Positions 1-6,825 of a DNA stretch of 11,807 nt are shown here, in pieces; position 1 is the first letter of the stretch; every line of letters begins with the position of its first letter. The stretch is from Roseburia sp. CAG:309 (GTDB taxonomy: Bacteria > Bacillota > Clostridia > Lachnospirales > Lachnospiraceae): assembly GCA_000434115.1 (NCBI GenBank), contig FR894079.1, positions 1 through 11,807 of the forward strand. The letters are read 5' to 3'. The position numbers and the translations under genes were made by a program. Under the pieces are notes generated by a model, which saw nothing but the letters and a program-made list of their open reading frames with translations, did not search any database and was not told the origin of the DNA.

Positions 1-11
1 GCTGTGCTGTC

Positions 12-32
12 AAAAGCACCCCAGGCGCTTTT
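12..32 (+). terminator. Possible terminator hairpin of an upstream gene
   Basis: AAAAGC at 12-17 pairs with GCTTTT at 27-32. One A-C mismatch and two further C-G pairs close a three-base CCA loop. The T run lies in the 3' arm and is only four bases long, so it would be a weak intrinsic terminator for a gene lying before the window. The rest of 1-78 shows no clear -35/-10 pair for the gene that starts at 79, so the promoter of that operon may lie outside the window. Confidence 0.35.
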
Positions 33-78
33 AAGGGAAATAAAGCAAGGGATTTAAGGAAAAATCAGGAGGAAAGTT

Positions 79-1314
79 ATGAGAAAAAGAATGATGTATT
101 TTCTGTTAGTTATTAGTGTATTGAGCCAATGTTTTACCGGCGTTAGTTTTGCAAAAACAAAAACCAAAAATCCGGTTGAGACATGGTTTGCCGATGGAGA
201 GCACCTCTCGGTTGCGCGCAGAAGGTATGGACTTATTGCGAAAAATGTAGATGAAGTAAGTCTCAATTCCGATTCGGATTTTTTTGAAGTTTATATACGG
301 CAAAATAATAAGTTTAAAGAGGTTCAGTTAACGGAGAAAAAAGGAAAGCAGTATAAGATGGGGACCGTGGCGGTAAACGCGAAAGCCAGTTATCCGACGG
401 AAGATGGAGACATAACGGTAGATGCTCAAAACCGGGTTTTGTTTACCGGTTTTACGACGTGTGATTACTGGGCAAAACATACCTCCAAAAAGCAGTGTGA
501 AAAGGCTGGACGGTGGGCACATCCCTACATCGATAAAGTGATGGAAACCGATGTTGCAAATACCTGGTCAGGCAATGATATGTTTGCTTATTGCAAGAAT
601 AACGATAACAGTCTCTATATTACAGGACCGATTATCGCATCATTGACCGGACATACGGATGATGAATATTGCTATAAATACGACACGGTTAAGACGTATT
701 TTGAAGGAAGTGCGGACCAGATCAAACAGGTGGTATGCTATGCAACTTGGGGAGGAAGAAGCAGTATTTTTCTTTTGATGAACGACGGAAGTGTGTGGGG
801 AATTGGCGCAAATGAACATAAATTAATTTCGAATTCCAAGAAGAAAAATTACCGTTCATTTGTAAAAATAATAGATGGTGGAGTGACTCAGATCGCTGCC
901 AGCAGAGAGCAGATCGCCGTCGTGAAAGAAGATAATACGCTGTGGATATGGGGACGTGATATGAAAAAGTCTAAGCGTAAATATAGCGCCACGCTGAAAA
1001 AAATAGCGGACAATGTGAGTGAGGTGGCAGTGTCCACATATCAAATATATGACACATATCCAATTGTAGTATATCTTAAAAAAGATGGTTCTGCCTATGG
1101 GATGGGGTATAATTATACCGATAAGAATGAGGGATTTGCGGTATTTACGGATAAATATAAAAAGGGATGGAACAGAAAACCGGTACTGCTTATGAAAAAT
1201 GTAAAACACGTTTACGCAGCGACCAATGCGACCCTTATGTTGACAAATAAGAAGGAATTGTATTGGACCGGGAGTCAGGGATGGTACGGAGGGTGTGAAG
1301 GCGCAAAATATTAA
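79..1314 (+). CDS. Secreted RCC1-repeat (beta-propeller) protein
   Basis: This 411-aa protein has no assignable reaction and is probably an extracellular binding or surface protein. Residues 1-25 form a signal peptide: basic MRKR, a hydrophobic core, and a likely cut after SFA. Residues about 215-411 hold RCC1-like blades of the form 'DGSVWGIGANE', 'DNTLWIWGRD', 'DGSAYGMGYN' and 'KELYWTG', each preceded by a 'V..IA..' strand. The first half is beta-rich with weaker blade-like segments ('DAQNRVLFTG'), so the whole may be one propeller; that is inference. There is no LPXTG or other anchor at the C-terminus. The start at 79 is fixed by AGGAGG just upstream and by the signal peptide directly after it. 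The next gene starts 16 bp after the stop, which suggests an operon. The RCC1-like fold is fairly certain; the ligand is unknown. Confidence 0.8.
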   Translation: MRKRMMYFLLVISVLSQCFTGVSFAKTKTKNPVETWFADGEHLSVARRRYGLIAKNVDEVSLNSDSDFFEVYIRQNNKFKEVQLTEKKGKQYKMGTVAVNAKASYPTEDGDITVDAQNRVLFTGFTTCDYWAKHTSKKQCEKAGRWAHPYIDKVMETDVANTWSGNDMFAYCKNNDNSLYITGPIIASLTGHTDDEYCYKYDTVKTYFEGSADQIKQVVCYATWGGRSSIFLLMNDGSVWGIGANEHKLISNSKKKNYRSFVKIIDGGVTQIAASREQIAVVKEDNTLWIWGRDMKKSKRKYSATLKKIADNVSEVAVSTYQIYDTYPIVVYLKKDGSAYGMGYNYTDKNEGFAVFTDKYKKGWNRKPVLLMKNVKHVYAATNATLMLTNKKELYWTGSQGWYGGCEGAKY

Positions 1315-1330
1315 ACAAAGGAGAACGAAT

Positions 1331-1879
1331 ATGCTATACATTATGCGTCATGGGAAGACGGATTGGAATGCAAAGCACAAATTGCAGGGACATGCGGATA
1401 TTCCGCTCAATGAGGAAGGCAGACAGATGGCGGAGAAAGCCAGAGAAGAGTACGATGGACCTGTATTTGATGTCTGTTACTGCTCGCCGCTTGTACGTGC
1501 AAAAGAGACAGCGGAGATTTTTTTGAAGGGAACGCACACGCCGATTATAGCGGATCCGCGGTTGATTGAGATGAGTTTCGGTGTGTATGAAGGAATTGAA
1601 AATAGTTTTCAGATCCCGGACTGCCCGATCAATGAGCTGTTTTATGATCCGGAACATTATGAACCGGTGAAAGACGGCGAAAGTCTGCAAGAGTTGTTTG
1701 CAAGGACAGGTGAATTTCTGGAAGAAGTGATCGAGCCCTTGATGAAGGAAGAAAAAAATGTGCTGATCGTAGGCCATGGCGCGATGAATGCAAGCATTAT
1801 CGGACGGATTCGAAAGACACCATTGAAGAATTTTTGGAATGATCTTGGAAAAAATTGTGAATTAAGACGATTGTTATAA
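1331..1879 (+). CDS. Histidine phosphatase family protein (phosphoglycerate mutase-like)
   Basis: This 182-aa cytoplasmic enzyme belongs to the branch-2-type histidine phosphatase/phosphoglycerate mutase superfamily, whose members move or remove phosphate through a phospho-histidine. Visible catalytic residues are R6-H7-G8 in 'MRHGKTDWN', R56 in 'SPLVRAKET', E80 in 'LIEMSFGVYEG' and the second histidine H149 in 'VGHGAMN'. The length suits a small stand-alone phosphatase rather than a glycolytic mutase (about 230-250 aa). The substrate cannot be read from the sequence; sugar phosphates or alpha-ribazole phosphate are known family substrates. A GTG in frame at 1295 lies inside the previous gene; ATG 1331, with AAAGGAG at 1317-1323, is the better start. 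It sits between the RCC1 protein and the nitroreductase, in a probable operon. Confidence 0.88.
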   Translation: MLYIMRHGKTDWNAKHKLQGHADIPLNEEGRQMAEKAREEYDGPVFDVCYCSPLVRAKETAEIFLKGTHTPIIADPRLIEMSFGVYEGIENSFQIPDCPINELFYDPEHYEPVKDGESLQELFARTGEFLEEVIEPLMKEEKNVLIVGHGAMNASIIGRIRKTPLKNFWNDLGKNCELRRLL

Positions 1880-1910
1880 GAAGAAAATACAGGAAGAAAG
1901 AGAGGCAGTT

Positions 1911-2510
1911 ATGACAATAACAGAAGGCATCGAACAGAGAAGAAGTATACGTAAATATACCGAGCAAGAGGTGGAAAGAGAGAAGATTGAAGAGGTGCTG
2001 CGGGCGGCGCTCCTTGCGCCATCCGGAAAAAACAGGCAGCCATGGAAATATCTTGTGTATCAGAGCGAAGAAAAGGAAAAATTATTAGATGAGATGGAAA
2101 AGGGACTGAACCGCGAAAAACACGGAGAAGCCTTATTGCCGGAGTCGCGTCACGGACTTCCGAGTGCGTTTCATACATTGCGTATCATGCGGCAGGCGCC
2201 GGTTCTTATCGTTGTGTTAAATACCAATGCCAAATCGCCGTTTGAGGAGATCAAGACGGACAAGCGGTTGTCTGAGATCTGCGATTCACTGTCAATCGGG
2301 GCGTCGATTCAAAATATGCTGCTGCGTGCCACGGAACTGGGATTGGGATCGTTATGGATTGGAAATACTTGTTTTGCTTATACGGAAATCGTGGAATATC
2401 TGAAGACGGAAGATCAGCTGGCCGGGGCGGTATCACTTGGCTATGCGGCGGAAAGTCCGGCAACAAGGCCACGGAAGGATTGGGAAGAAGTGGTAGAATT
2501 TCGAATGTGA
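1911..2510 (+). CDS. Nitroreductase family protein (FMN-dependent)
   Basis: This 199-aa flavoprotein of the nitroreductase family probably uses NAD(P)H to reduce nitro compounds, quinones or similar acceptors in the cytoplasm; the natural substrate is unknown. Family marks are the N-terminal FMN-binding 'RRSIRKYTEQEV' (residues 10-21), 'APSGKNRQPWKY' (36-47), the central 'GLGSLWIGN', and the C-terminal 'SLGYAAESPATRPRKDW'. Length and order of motifs are those of a complete enzyme. The start at 1911 puts the 'RRSIR' motif at its usual distance from the N-terminus, with a weak purine-rich ribosome site (AGAGAGG) about 5 bases upstream. It begins 31 bp after the phosphatase stop, and a strong hairpin follows at 2541, so it is the last gene of the operon. 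Confidence 0.88.
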   Translation: MTITEGIEQRRSIRKYTEQEVEREKIEEVLRAALLAPSGKNRQPWKYLVYQSEEKEKLLDEMEKGLNREKHGEALLPESRHGLPSAFHTLRIMRQAPVLIVVLNTNAKSPFEEIKTDKRLSEICDSLSIGASIQNMLLRATELGLGSLWIGNTCFAYTEIVEYLKTEDQLAGAVSLGYAAESPATRPRKDWEEVVEFRM

Positions 2511-2540
2511 AGGAGTGGGTGTCCTAAATAATTGCGACAT

Positions 2541-2584
2541 AAAAAAGAAGCAAGGAACTCAGAGGAGTTTACCTTGCTTCTTTT
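2541..2584. terminator. Bidirectional Rho-independent terminator
   Basis: AAAAGAAGCAAGG (2543-2555) pairs perfectly with CCTTGCTTCTTTT (2572-2584) over 13 bp. AACTC/GAGTT extends the stem above a TA bulge, with an AGAG loop. Read on plus, the stem ends in a T run; read on minus, it ends in TTTTTT from the A run at 2541-2546. It lies between the stops of the nitroreductase (plus) and the L,D-transpeptidase (minus), so one hairpin can stop both converging transcripts. Confidence 0.9.
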
Positions 2585-2593
2585 AATTTCGGA

Positions 2594-4669
2594 TTAGTAA
2601 CCTACTTTGACACCTTTTTTCGTCATGTAGCCGCTGATTCTCTTTGCTTTATAATCTGCTTTTTTGCGGGAATCCGGTACGGCAGGGTCGGTAGGGTCAT
2701 AGTTTACATTGGATGTGATCGTCGGTGCTTTGCCGAGAGGACCCGGTTTTTTGGAATTACCCTTGTTTACTTTGACGGTATTTCCTGTGGATGTGTAATC
2801 GTAAATCCACTTAGCATCGGCAACGGTCATTCGGATACATCCTGCGGAAGCCGGGGAACCCAGGCGGTTGTAAGTACTTGCAGGGAGTGCATAGTGTGAC
2901 TGTGTGCCGACTGCGATTGAATGGAAATATACATTTCCTACAAAATGGGTAGCCCAGCGAGCGTAAACCGTACTTCCGTCAGGCTCGTGCATCGGTTTCA
3001 ATGTGTATTTTACGGACTGTCCGTTGGTACAGATGGTGTAAGTTCCCAATGGGGTGTAGGAAGAATGCTCATGCAGTCCGCCTGTTCCGGCATTTGTCCA
3101 AGTATCTGCTCCGACGGAAACCGAACATGTCTTAACCGGAATGTCATATTTTCCGGTTTTGTCATTGTAATAATAGATCGTTACGGCGCTGGCTGCGCGG
3201 TTAATCTCAATATAAAATTTGTTTGTATTGCTTGAGCTGCTCTTTTCCAATTTCAGGATTTTTGTCAAGTCCGTTTGTTTTACGTTATTTACATAGTAGA
3301 ACTTGTATTTTTTGCCGTTATACTTTTCGTAGAACCAGCCGTTTTTACCAAGGTCTTTTTTGCGAAGACGATAGGTCTCTTCGTTCAGATATACTTTTTT
3401 ACCCCAGGCAGTGTATGCGTAAACGACCAATTTGAATTTTCCTTTATCTTCGTTTGCAACCTTAATGGAAATATTTTTCTTGCCTGCTTTTGGCTTCATT
3501 TCGTAAACACCCTGCTTTTTGGCTTTGGAACCGTTCATTTTATAAAGGACAAATTGCAGTTTTTTGATATTTCCCGGAACGTATACATTTTTCAAAGAAT
3601 ACGTACATTTGGCATTGCTCTTTTTGGTGACGGAAAGGGTACCGTTCTGCACCATAATGTCAGCAACAGCCGGTGCATTGAGAAGAACAGCTTTTCCTTT
3701 TACATCCGTGATCGTCGCTTTGATCGTATAATTGTCAAATTTGTATTTCAGTTTTTTCAGTGAAACTTCGGCATAATAAACTTTTCCGGATTTTTTCGAT
3801 GTGGCGGTAACAGCAGCCACTTTCTTTCCCTGGCTGTCGTAAACGCGGTATTTTACCTTGCTTACGCCATATACATTTTTAAGGCCCGTAAGGGTAATGC
3901 CGAATTTCTGTTTTTTCTCAAGGGCAGCAGTTTTTGTCACTTCGAAAGAAGTCCAGGTTGGCTCGACGCTGTAAGTCGTCTTTGCCAGTGTCGTCGTTGT
4001 GCCGTTGGCTGCTTCGAAAACAAGTTTTGCATTCCAGTTTCCATATGTATTTGCCGTAGCTGCAAGGGATGCTGTTGCTGTCATGCCACCTTCGGTATAA
4101 GCTGTTTTTGCCAAAATGACAGAAGCCGCCGATTCGTCGCTTCCTTCCGGCCATGCAGCTACATAGATGGATTTGTTTGCGCCCGGGATCAAAACCGAAT
4201 CTGCCGCATCGGTATTGCTGATGGTCACGGTGCGGGAAAGGGCACTCGATGTTCCGTCTATTTTAACGGCAAAATGCGTGTCATGAATGGAATAATCCAG
4301 TTCCCCGAGAGCAACTGTCTGATCTCCGATTTTTGCCTTTGCGGTAAAAACGGAATATTCATTGTTCAATGCTTCCAGTGAGATCTCTCCGGTGTATGTT
4401 CCGTTGACACAATTTGTCTGTGTCAGAGAAATCTCTTTTTTCAGAACTTCTTTGCTGTCGCTCTTTCGTTCCACGATCAGGGAGAACGATGAAGTTTTGT
4501 CCGGCTCAAGTCCTTTTAAGGTGTAAGTGCTTTTTCCGGCCGCACGGTCAACGGAAATCGTTGATGTGACTTCGGCAGCCTGTACAACTGCGGGCGAAAG
4601 CACAAACATACAAAAGAACAAGGCGCATATTGTAAAAATGTGCTTGCATACATTTGCTTTTGTTTTCAT
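2594..4669 (-). CDS. Large secreted L,D-transpeptidase (YkuD) with Ig-like/GBS-Bsp-like repeats
   Basis: This 691-aa extracellular protein is predicted to form 3-3 peptidoglycan cross-links or attach molecules to stem peptides. Residues 1-31 are a signal peptide (hydrophobic core, likely cut VQA|AE). Residues about 35-440 are beta-rich repeats that resemble GBS Bsp-like/Ig-like domains ('SIYVAAWPEGSD', 'KVKYRVYDSQGKK', 'KLQFVLYKMNGSK'). A short 'GWFYEKYNGKKY' segment, like a wall-binding repeat, follows. The YkuD domain spans about 481-635, with 'TPLGTYTI', H583 in 'VYFHSIAVG' and C611 in 'SPASAGCIRM'. The usual SHGC histidine is replaced by A609. The tail 'KKPGPLGKAP...YDPTDP' is shared with the protein at 8463. 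A TTG start at 4756 would sit in the -35 box; ATG 4669 has GGAGG at 4676-4680. The gene is transcribed alone. Confidence 0.9.
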   Translation of the reverse strand: MKTKANVCKHIFTICALFFCMFVLSPAVVQAAEVTSTISVDRAAGKSTYTLKGLEPDKTSSFSLIVERKSDSKEVLKKEISLTQTNCVNGTYTGEISLEALNNEYSVFTAKAKIGDQTVALGELDYSIHDTHFAVKIDGTSSALSRTVTISNTDAADSVLIPGANKSIYVAAWPEGSDESAASVILAKTAYTEGGMTATASLAATANTYGNWNAKLVFEAANGTTTTLAKTTYSVEPTWTSFEVTKTAALEKKQKFGITLTGLKNVYGVSKVKYRVYDSQGKKVAAVTATSKKSGKVYYAEVSLKKLKYKFDNYTIKATITDVKGKAVLLNAPAVADIMVQNGTLSVTKKSNAKCTYSLKNVYVPGNIKKLQFVLYKMNGSKAKKQGVYEMKPKAGKKNISIKVANEDKGKFKLVVYAYTAWGKKVYLNEETYRLRKKDLGKNGWFYEKYNGKKYKFYYVNNVKQTDLTKILKLEKSSSSNTNKFYIEINRAASAVTIYYYNDKTGKYDIPVKTCSVSVGADTWTNAGTGGLHEHSSYTPLGTYTICTNGQSVKYTLKPMHEPDGSTVYARWATHFVGNVYFHSIAVGTQSHYALPASTYNRLGSPASAGCIRMTVADAKWIYDYTSTGNTVKVNKGNSKKPGPLGKAPTITSNVNYDPTDPAVPDSRKKADYKAKRISGYMTKKGVKVGY

Positions 4670-4727
4670 TTTCAACCTCCATATAAATGTTTTGTTTTGC
4701 GGATTTGTATAAGTCGTCCGCTTTCCT

Positions 4728-4756
4728 ATTTTCCCATGTTTTTCTTGTTTTGTCAA
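4728..4756 (-). promoter_or_regulatory. Promoter of the large L,D-transpeptidase gene
   Basis: On the minus strand a perfect TTGACA (4756-4751) is followed by 17 bp and GAAAAT (4733-4728), a four-of-six match to TATAAT. Transcription would begin near 4721, giving a leader of about 50 bases before the GGAGG and ATG at 4669. The long frame's TTG at 4756 is part of the -35 box, which argues against translation from there. Confidence 0.55.
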
Positions 4757-4804
4757 TGAAAATGCAGAACTTGAAAAAATATAAAAATTATTTCAAAAAA
4801 ATAC

Positions 4805-4833
4805 TTGCATTGTAAAGAAAAGTATGGTAGTAT
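4805..4833 (+). promoter_or_regulatory. Promoter of tRNA-Glu
   Basis: TTGCAT at 4805-4810 is followed by a 17-bp spacer and TAGTAT at 4828-4833. The predicted start near 4840 leaves a precursor leader of about 30 bases before the tRNA at 4871. The same TTGCAT -35 box precedes tRNA-Cys. Confidence 0.65.
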
Positions 4834-4870
4834 ATTTGATGTCGGTTCGCAGAAGCGTGAGACCGAATTT

Positions 4871-4942
4871 GGCTCCTTGGTCAAGCGGTTAAGACATCGC
4901 CCTTTCACGGCGGTAACACGGGTTCGATTCCCGTAGGAGTCA
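4871..4942 (+). tRNA. tRNA-Glu (anticodon TTC)
   Basis: The acceptor stem is GGCTCCT (4871-4877) with AGGAGTC (4935-4941), including one G-T wobble pair. The anticodon stem TCGCC/GGCGG encloses the loop CTTTCAC, placing TTC at 4904-4906. The T arm reads ACGGG-TTCGATT-CCCGT. The discriminator is A4942. No CCA is encoded (CTA follows), so the end must be added by CCA-adding enzyme. It reads Glu codons GAA/GAG. Confidence 0.96.
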
Positions 4943-4946
4943 CTAT

Positions 4947-4968
4947 TGTGGTAAGTATTCTTACTACA
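4947..4968 (+). other. Hairpin between the two tRNA genes
   Basis: TGTGGTAAG (4947-4955) pairs with CTTACTACA (4960-4968) over 9 bp with one G-T wobble and a TATT loop. It begins five bases after the tRNA-Glu 3' end. No T run follows, so it is a poor intrinsic terminator; it may be a processing or 3'-end signal. Since tRNA-Cys has its own promoter, the two need not be one transcript. Confidence 0.45.
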
Positions 4969-4991
4969 TGGAGCATTATATCGAAAAAATG

Positions 4992-5020
4992 TTGCATAAA
5001 TGTGACAGCAATGATATAAT
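4992..5020 (+). promoter_or_regulatory. Promoter of tRNA-Cys
   Basis: TTGCAT at 4992-4997, a 17-bp spacer and a perfect TATAAT at 5015-5020. The predicted start near 5027 is only about five bases before the mature tRNA-Cys at 5032, so the 5' leader is very short. Confidence 0.75.
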
Positions 5021-5031
5021 ATAATATATAT

Positions 5032-5102
5032 GGCGACATAGCCAAGTGGTAAGGCATGGGTCTGCAACACCCTGATCACCAGTTCAAATCTGGTTGTCGC
5101 CT
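5032..5102 (+). tRNA. tRNA-Cys (anticodon GCA)
   Basis: Acceptor stem GGCGACA (5032-5038) pairs fully with TGTCGCC (5095-5101). The anticodon arm GGGT-CTGCAAC-ACCC gives GCA at 5064-5066. The T arm is ACCAG-TTCAAAT-CTGGT. The discriminator is T5102, the U73 expected for bacterial tRNA-Cys. CCA is not encoded. A strong terminator follows eight bases later. Confidence 0.96.
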
Positions 5103-5109
5103 TGAATGA

Positions 5110-5142
5110 ACCGAGTAACTTAGGTTACTCGGTATTTTTTTT
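5110..5142 (+). terminator. Rho-independent terminator after tRNA-Cys
   Basis: ACCGAGTAAC (5110-5119) pairs perfectly with GTTACTCGGT (5124-5133) around a TTAG loop, followed by A and eight T at 5135-5142. It is a textbook intrinsic terminator that ends the tRNA transcript. Confidence 0.95.
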
Positions 5143-5387
5143 GTAATTGCTTTCTGTATGGATTCATTTTGCACAGCGGTATCTGCATAATGTATTTCAA
5201 GTTCAAAATTTTTGATAATATCCAATCCGTTATAATAGGAAAAGTGTGTGTAATCGGCATCAGGCGAAAGATGAAATTCCTTCAGTCGTTTATAAAGTTT
5301 GTCAGGTAAACCGCCTGTAAAATAGATGATATTGCAGGCACTGCATTTTTCGAAAGCAGTCTCAGGAGAATCATTGAAATAATTGAG
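5142..5387 (-). pseudogene. Remnant of a peptidase S51-like (type 1 glutamine amidotransferase-like) gene
   Basis: The minus strand has 82 codons without a stop, no usable start, and an in-frame TGA just upstream (5390-5388). It reads NYFNDSPETAFEK, then 'NIIYFTGGLPDKLYKRLKEF', joined directly to 'HLSPDADYTHFSYYNGLD' and 'FELEIHYADTAVQNESIQKA'. From memory of Firmicute S51-like proteins, these pieces match in order. However, roughly 30 residues holding the 'G.SAG' nucleophile segment should lie between 'LKEF' and 'HLSPD'; the join is near 5273/5274. The N-terminal half and the C-terminal end are also absent, the latter stopping at the tRNA terminator. It is therefore a dead fragment. The family call rests on recall, not a search. 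This accounts for most of the 357-bp gene-free stretch at 5143-5499. Confidence 0.65.
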
Positions 5388-5393
5388 TCATGA

Positions 5394-5437
5394 TCGCTTC
5401 AAAATTGCTTTAAAATCACTTCAAAATCACGTCAAAA
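5394..5437 (+). repeat. Four tandem 11-bp repeats with phased A-tracts
   Basis: Four copies run head to tail: TCGCTTCAAAA (5394), TTGCTTTAAAA (5405), TCACTTCAAAA (5416) and TCACGTCAAAA (5427). Each ends in AAAA, so A-tracts recur every 11 bp, close to one helical turn; another AAAA ends at 5450. The array stops five bases before the -35 box of the next promoter. Such spacing is typical of bent UP-like DNA or of stacked binding sites for a regulator. Binding by the downstream gene product is possible but unproven. Confidence 0.8.
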
Positions 5438-5441
5438 ACTA

Positions 5442-5470
5442 TTGACAAAATTGAATTGATTTAATATAAT
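5442..5470 (+). promoter_or_regulatory. Perfect-consensus promoter of the AlbA_2-domain gene
   Basis: TTGACA at 5442-5447, a 17-bp spacer and TATAAT at 5465-5470: both boxes match sigma-A consensus exactly. The start would be near 5477, with AGGGGAT at about 5487-5493 as ribosome site and ATG at 5500. The 11-bp repeat array lies immediately upstream. Confidence 0.85.
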
Positions 5471-5499
5471 GATAAAAATAAAACACAGGGGATGGTAAA

Positions 5500-6825
5500 A
5501 TGGAATTTCATGAAAGTGAATTCGTAGAATTAAAAGAAATTGTGGTGGAGGATGTTAAGAAGGAAATTATTGCGTTTGCTAATTGTGATGGAGGAAAGTT
5601 ATATATAGGGATTCAGGATGATGGACAAATAATTGGGGTTGAAGATGCGGATGCTGTCGCATTACAAATCAGCAATATGGTCAGAGATGCTATTAAACCG
5701 GATTTGACGATGTTTCTTCATTATGAAACGCTTAAAGAAAATGGGGAAGAGGTTGTTTGCGTGAATGTGCAGCGAGGAACAGAGCGGCCGTATTATATAG
5801 CTAAAAAAGGGATGCGTCCGGAAGGTGTGTATGTTCGCCAAGGGTATTCTTCCGTTCCAGCTACGGATACGGCGATTCGGCGGATGATAAAAGAGACAGA
5901 TGGGGATCATTTTGAAGATATGCGTAGTTTGAATCAGGATCTTACTTTTGAAGCGGCGAAAAGGGAATTTTCGAGTCGACAAATGGAATTTGGTGTGCAG
6001 CAGATGCGGACTTTGAAATTGATGGACAAAGAGGGGATTTATAGTAATCTGGCTCTGCTTTTATCAGATCAATGCGTTCATACAATTAAAGTGGCTGTTT
6101 TTCAAGGGACAGATCAAAATGTTTTTAAAGATCGACGAGAATTTACCGGGTCGATTTTGCAGCAAATGAATGAAGTGTATGATTATATTGACATTCATAA
6201 TCAGACGCATGCTACAATAGAAAAGTTATTGCGGGTTGAGATTAGAGATTATCCGGAAATTGCAGTCAGAGAAGCATTGCTGAATCTTATTGTTCATAGA
6301 GAATATTCATTTCATGCCAGTGGATTGATCAGTATATTTGACAATAGATTAGAATTTGTTTCTGTTGGTGGGCTTGTGCCGGGGGTTGAGCTGGAAGATG
6401 TTATGGTGGGGATTTCAGTATGTAGAAATGAAGAACTGGCAGATGTGTTTTATCGTTTACATTTGATTGAGGCATATGGCACAGGATTGACTAAGATTAT
6501 GAATGCCTATAAAAATACAGATAAAAAACCTGTAATTGAAACGACAAGGAATACGTTTAAGATTATTTTACCAAATATAAATACAGGGTATGAAAAGAAA
6601 GAAAATGAAGAGATAGAGATAGAAGAGATAAGAATCCTCAACGGAACAGAACGGCGAGTGCTGGAATATGCAAAAAGGTATCAGGCAATTACCAAAAAAG
6701 ATGTAGCGAATCTACTTGGAGTAAGCGAATCTACTGCGTTGCGGAAAATCAAGAAATTGGTAAAGGATAAACTTCTTACGCAGTGTGGAAAAGCAAGAAG
6801 TACCTATTATACGCTTACCAAGTAG
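5500..6825 (+). CDS. AlbA_2 (Schlafen-like) / HATPase_c_4 / winged-helix putative regulator
   Basis: This 441-aa cytoplasmic protein has the layout usually annotated as 'ATP-binding protein' or 'RecG-like transcriptional regulator'. Residues 5-130 are the AlbA_2 domain: 'ESEFVELKE', then 'FANCDGGKLYIGIQDDGQIIG' split over 26-46, and 'YVRQGYSSVPAT'. Residues about 250-345 are a GHKL-type HATPase_c_4 domain, with E258 and N262 in 'REALLNLIVHREY', 'FDNRLEFVSVGG', and 'AYGTGLTKI' around 327. Residues about 378-441 form a helix-turn-helix ('ITKKDVANLLGVSESTALRKIKKL'). A DNA-binding, nucleotide-sensing regulator is the family expectation; its target is unknown. The coding DNA looks AT-richer than the genes on either side, which with the tRNA neighbourhood hints at transfer. 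It has its own strong promoter and ends 6 bp from the converging DedA gene. Confidence 0.88.
   Translation: MEFHESEFVELKEIVVEDVKKEIIAFANCDGGKLYIGIQDDGQIIGVEDADAVALQISNMVRDAIKPDLTMFLHYETLKENGEEVVCVNVQRGTERPYYIAKKGMRPEGVYVRQGYSSVPATDTAIRRMIKETDGDHFEDMRSLNQDLTFEAAKREFSSRQMEFGVQQMRTLKLMDKEGIYSNLALLLSDQCVHTIKVAVFQGTDQNVFKDRREFTGSILQQMNEVYDYIDIHNQTHATIEKLLRVEIRDYPEIAVREALLNLIVHREYSFHASGLISIFDNRLEFVSVGGLVPGVELEDVMVGISVCRNEELADVFYRLHLIEAYGTGLTKIMNAYKNTDKKPVIETTRNTFKIILPNINTGYEKKENEEIEIEEIRILNGTERRVLEYAKRYQAITKKDVANLLGVSESTALRKIKKLVKDKLLTQCGKARSTYYTLTK

Noticed and set aside
1331..1879. Glycolytic phosphoglycerate mutase (gpmA) as the identity of the phosphatase
   Set aside because: The protein is 182 aa, far shorter than the dPGM enzyme, and lacks the inserts of that family; a general histidine phosphatase is the supportable call.
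4753..5079. Minus-strand open frame of 108 codons across the tRNA region
   Set aside because: It is antisense to both tRNAs, the promoters and the hairpin between them. No ribosome site or protein-like pattern supports it; it is a common tRNA-antisense artefact.
5394..5437. Tandem repeats considered as a CRISPR array or plasmid iterons
   Set aside because: Units are 11 bp with no spacers and there are no cas or replication-initiator genes; the position directly at a promoter fits a control region better.
5103..5499. Search for a riboswitch, T-box or small RNA after the tRNAs
   Set aside because: Apart from the terminator, gene remnant, repeats and promoter I see no T-box sequence (TGGNACC-like) or structured leader; the AlbA_2 leader is only about 23 bases.
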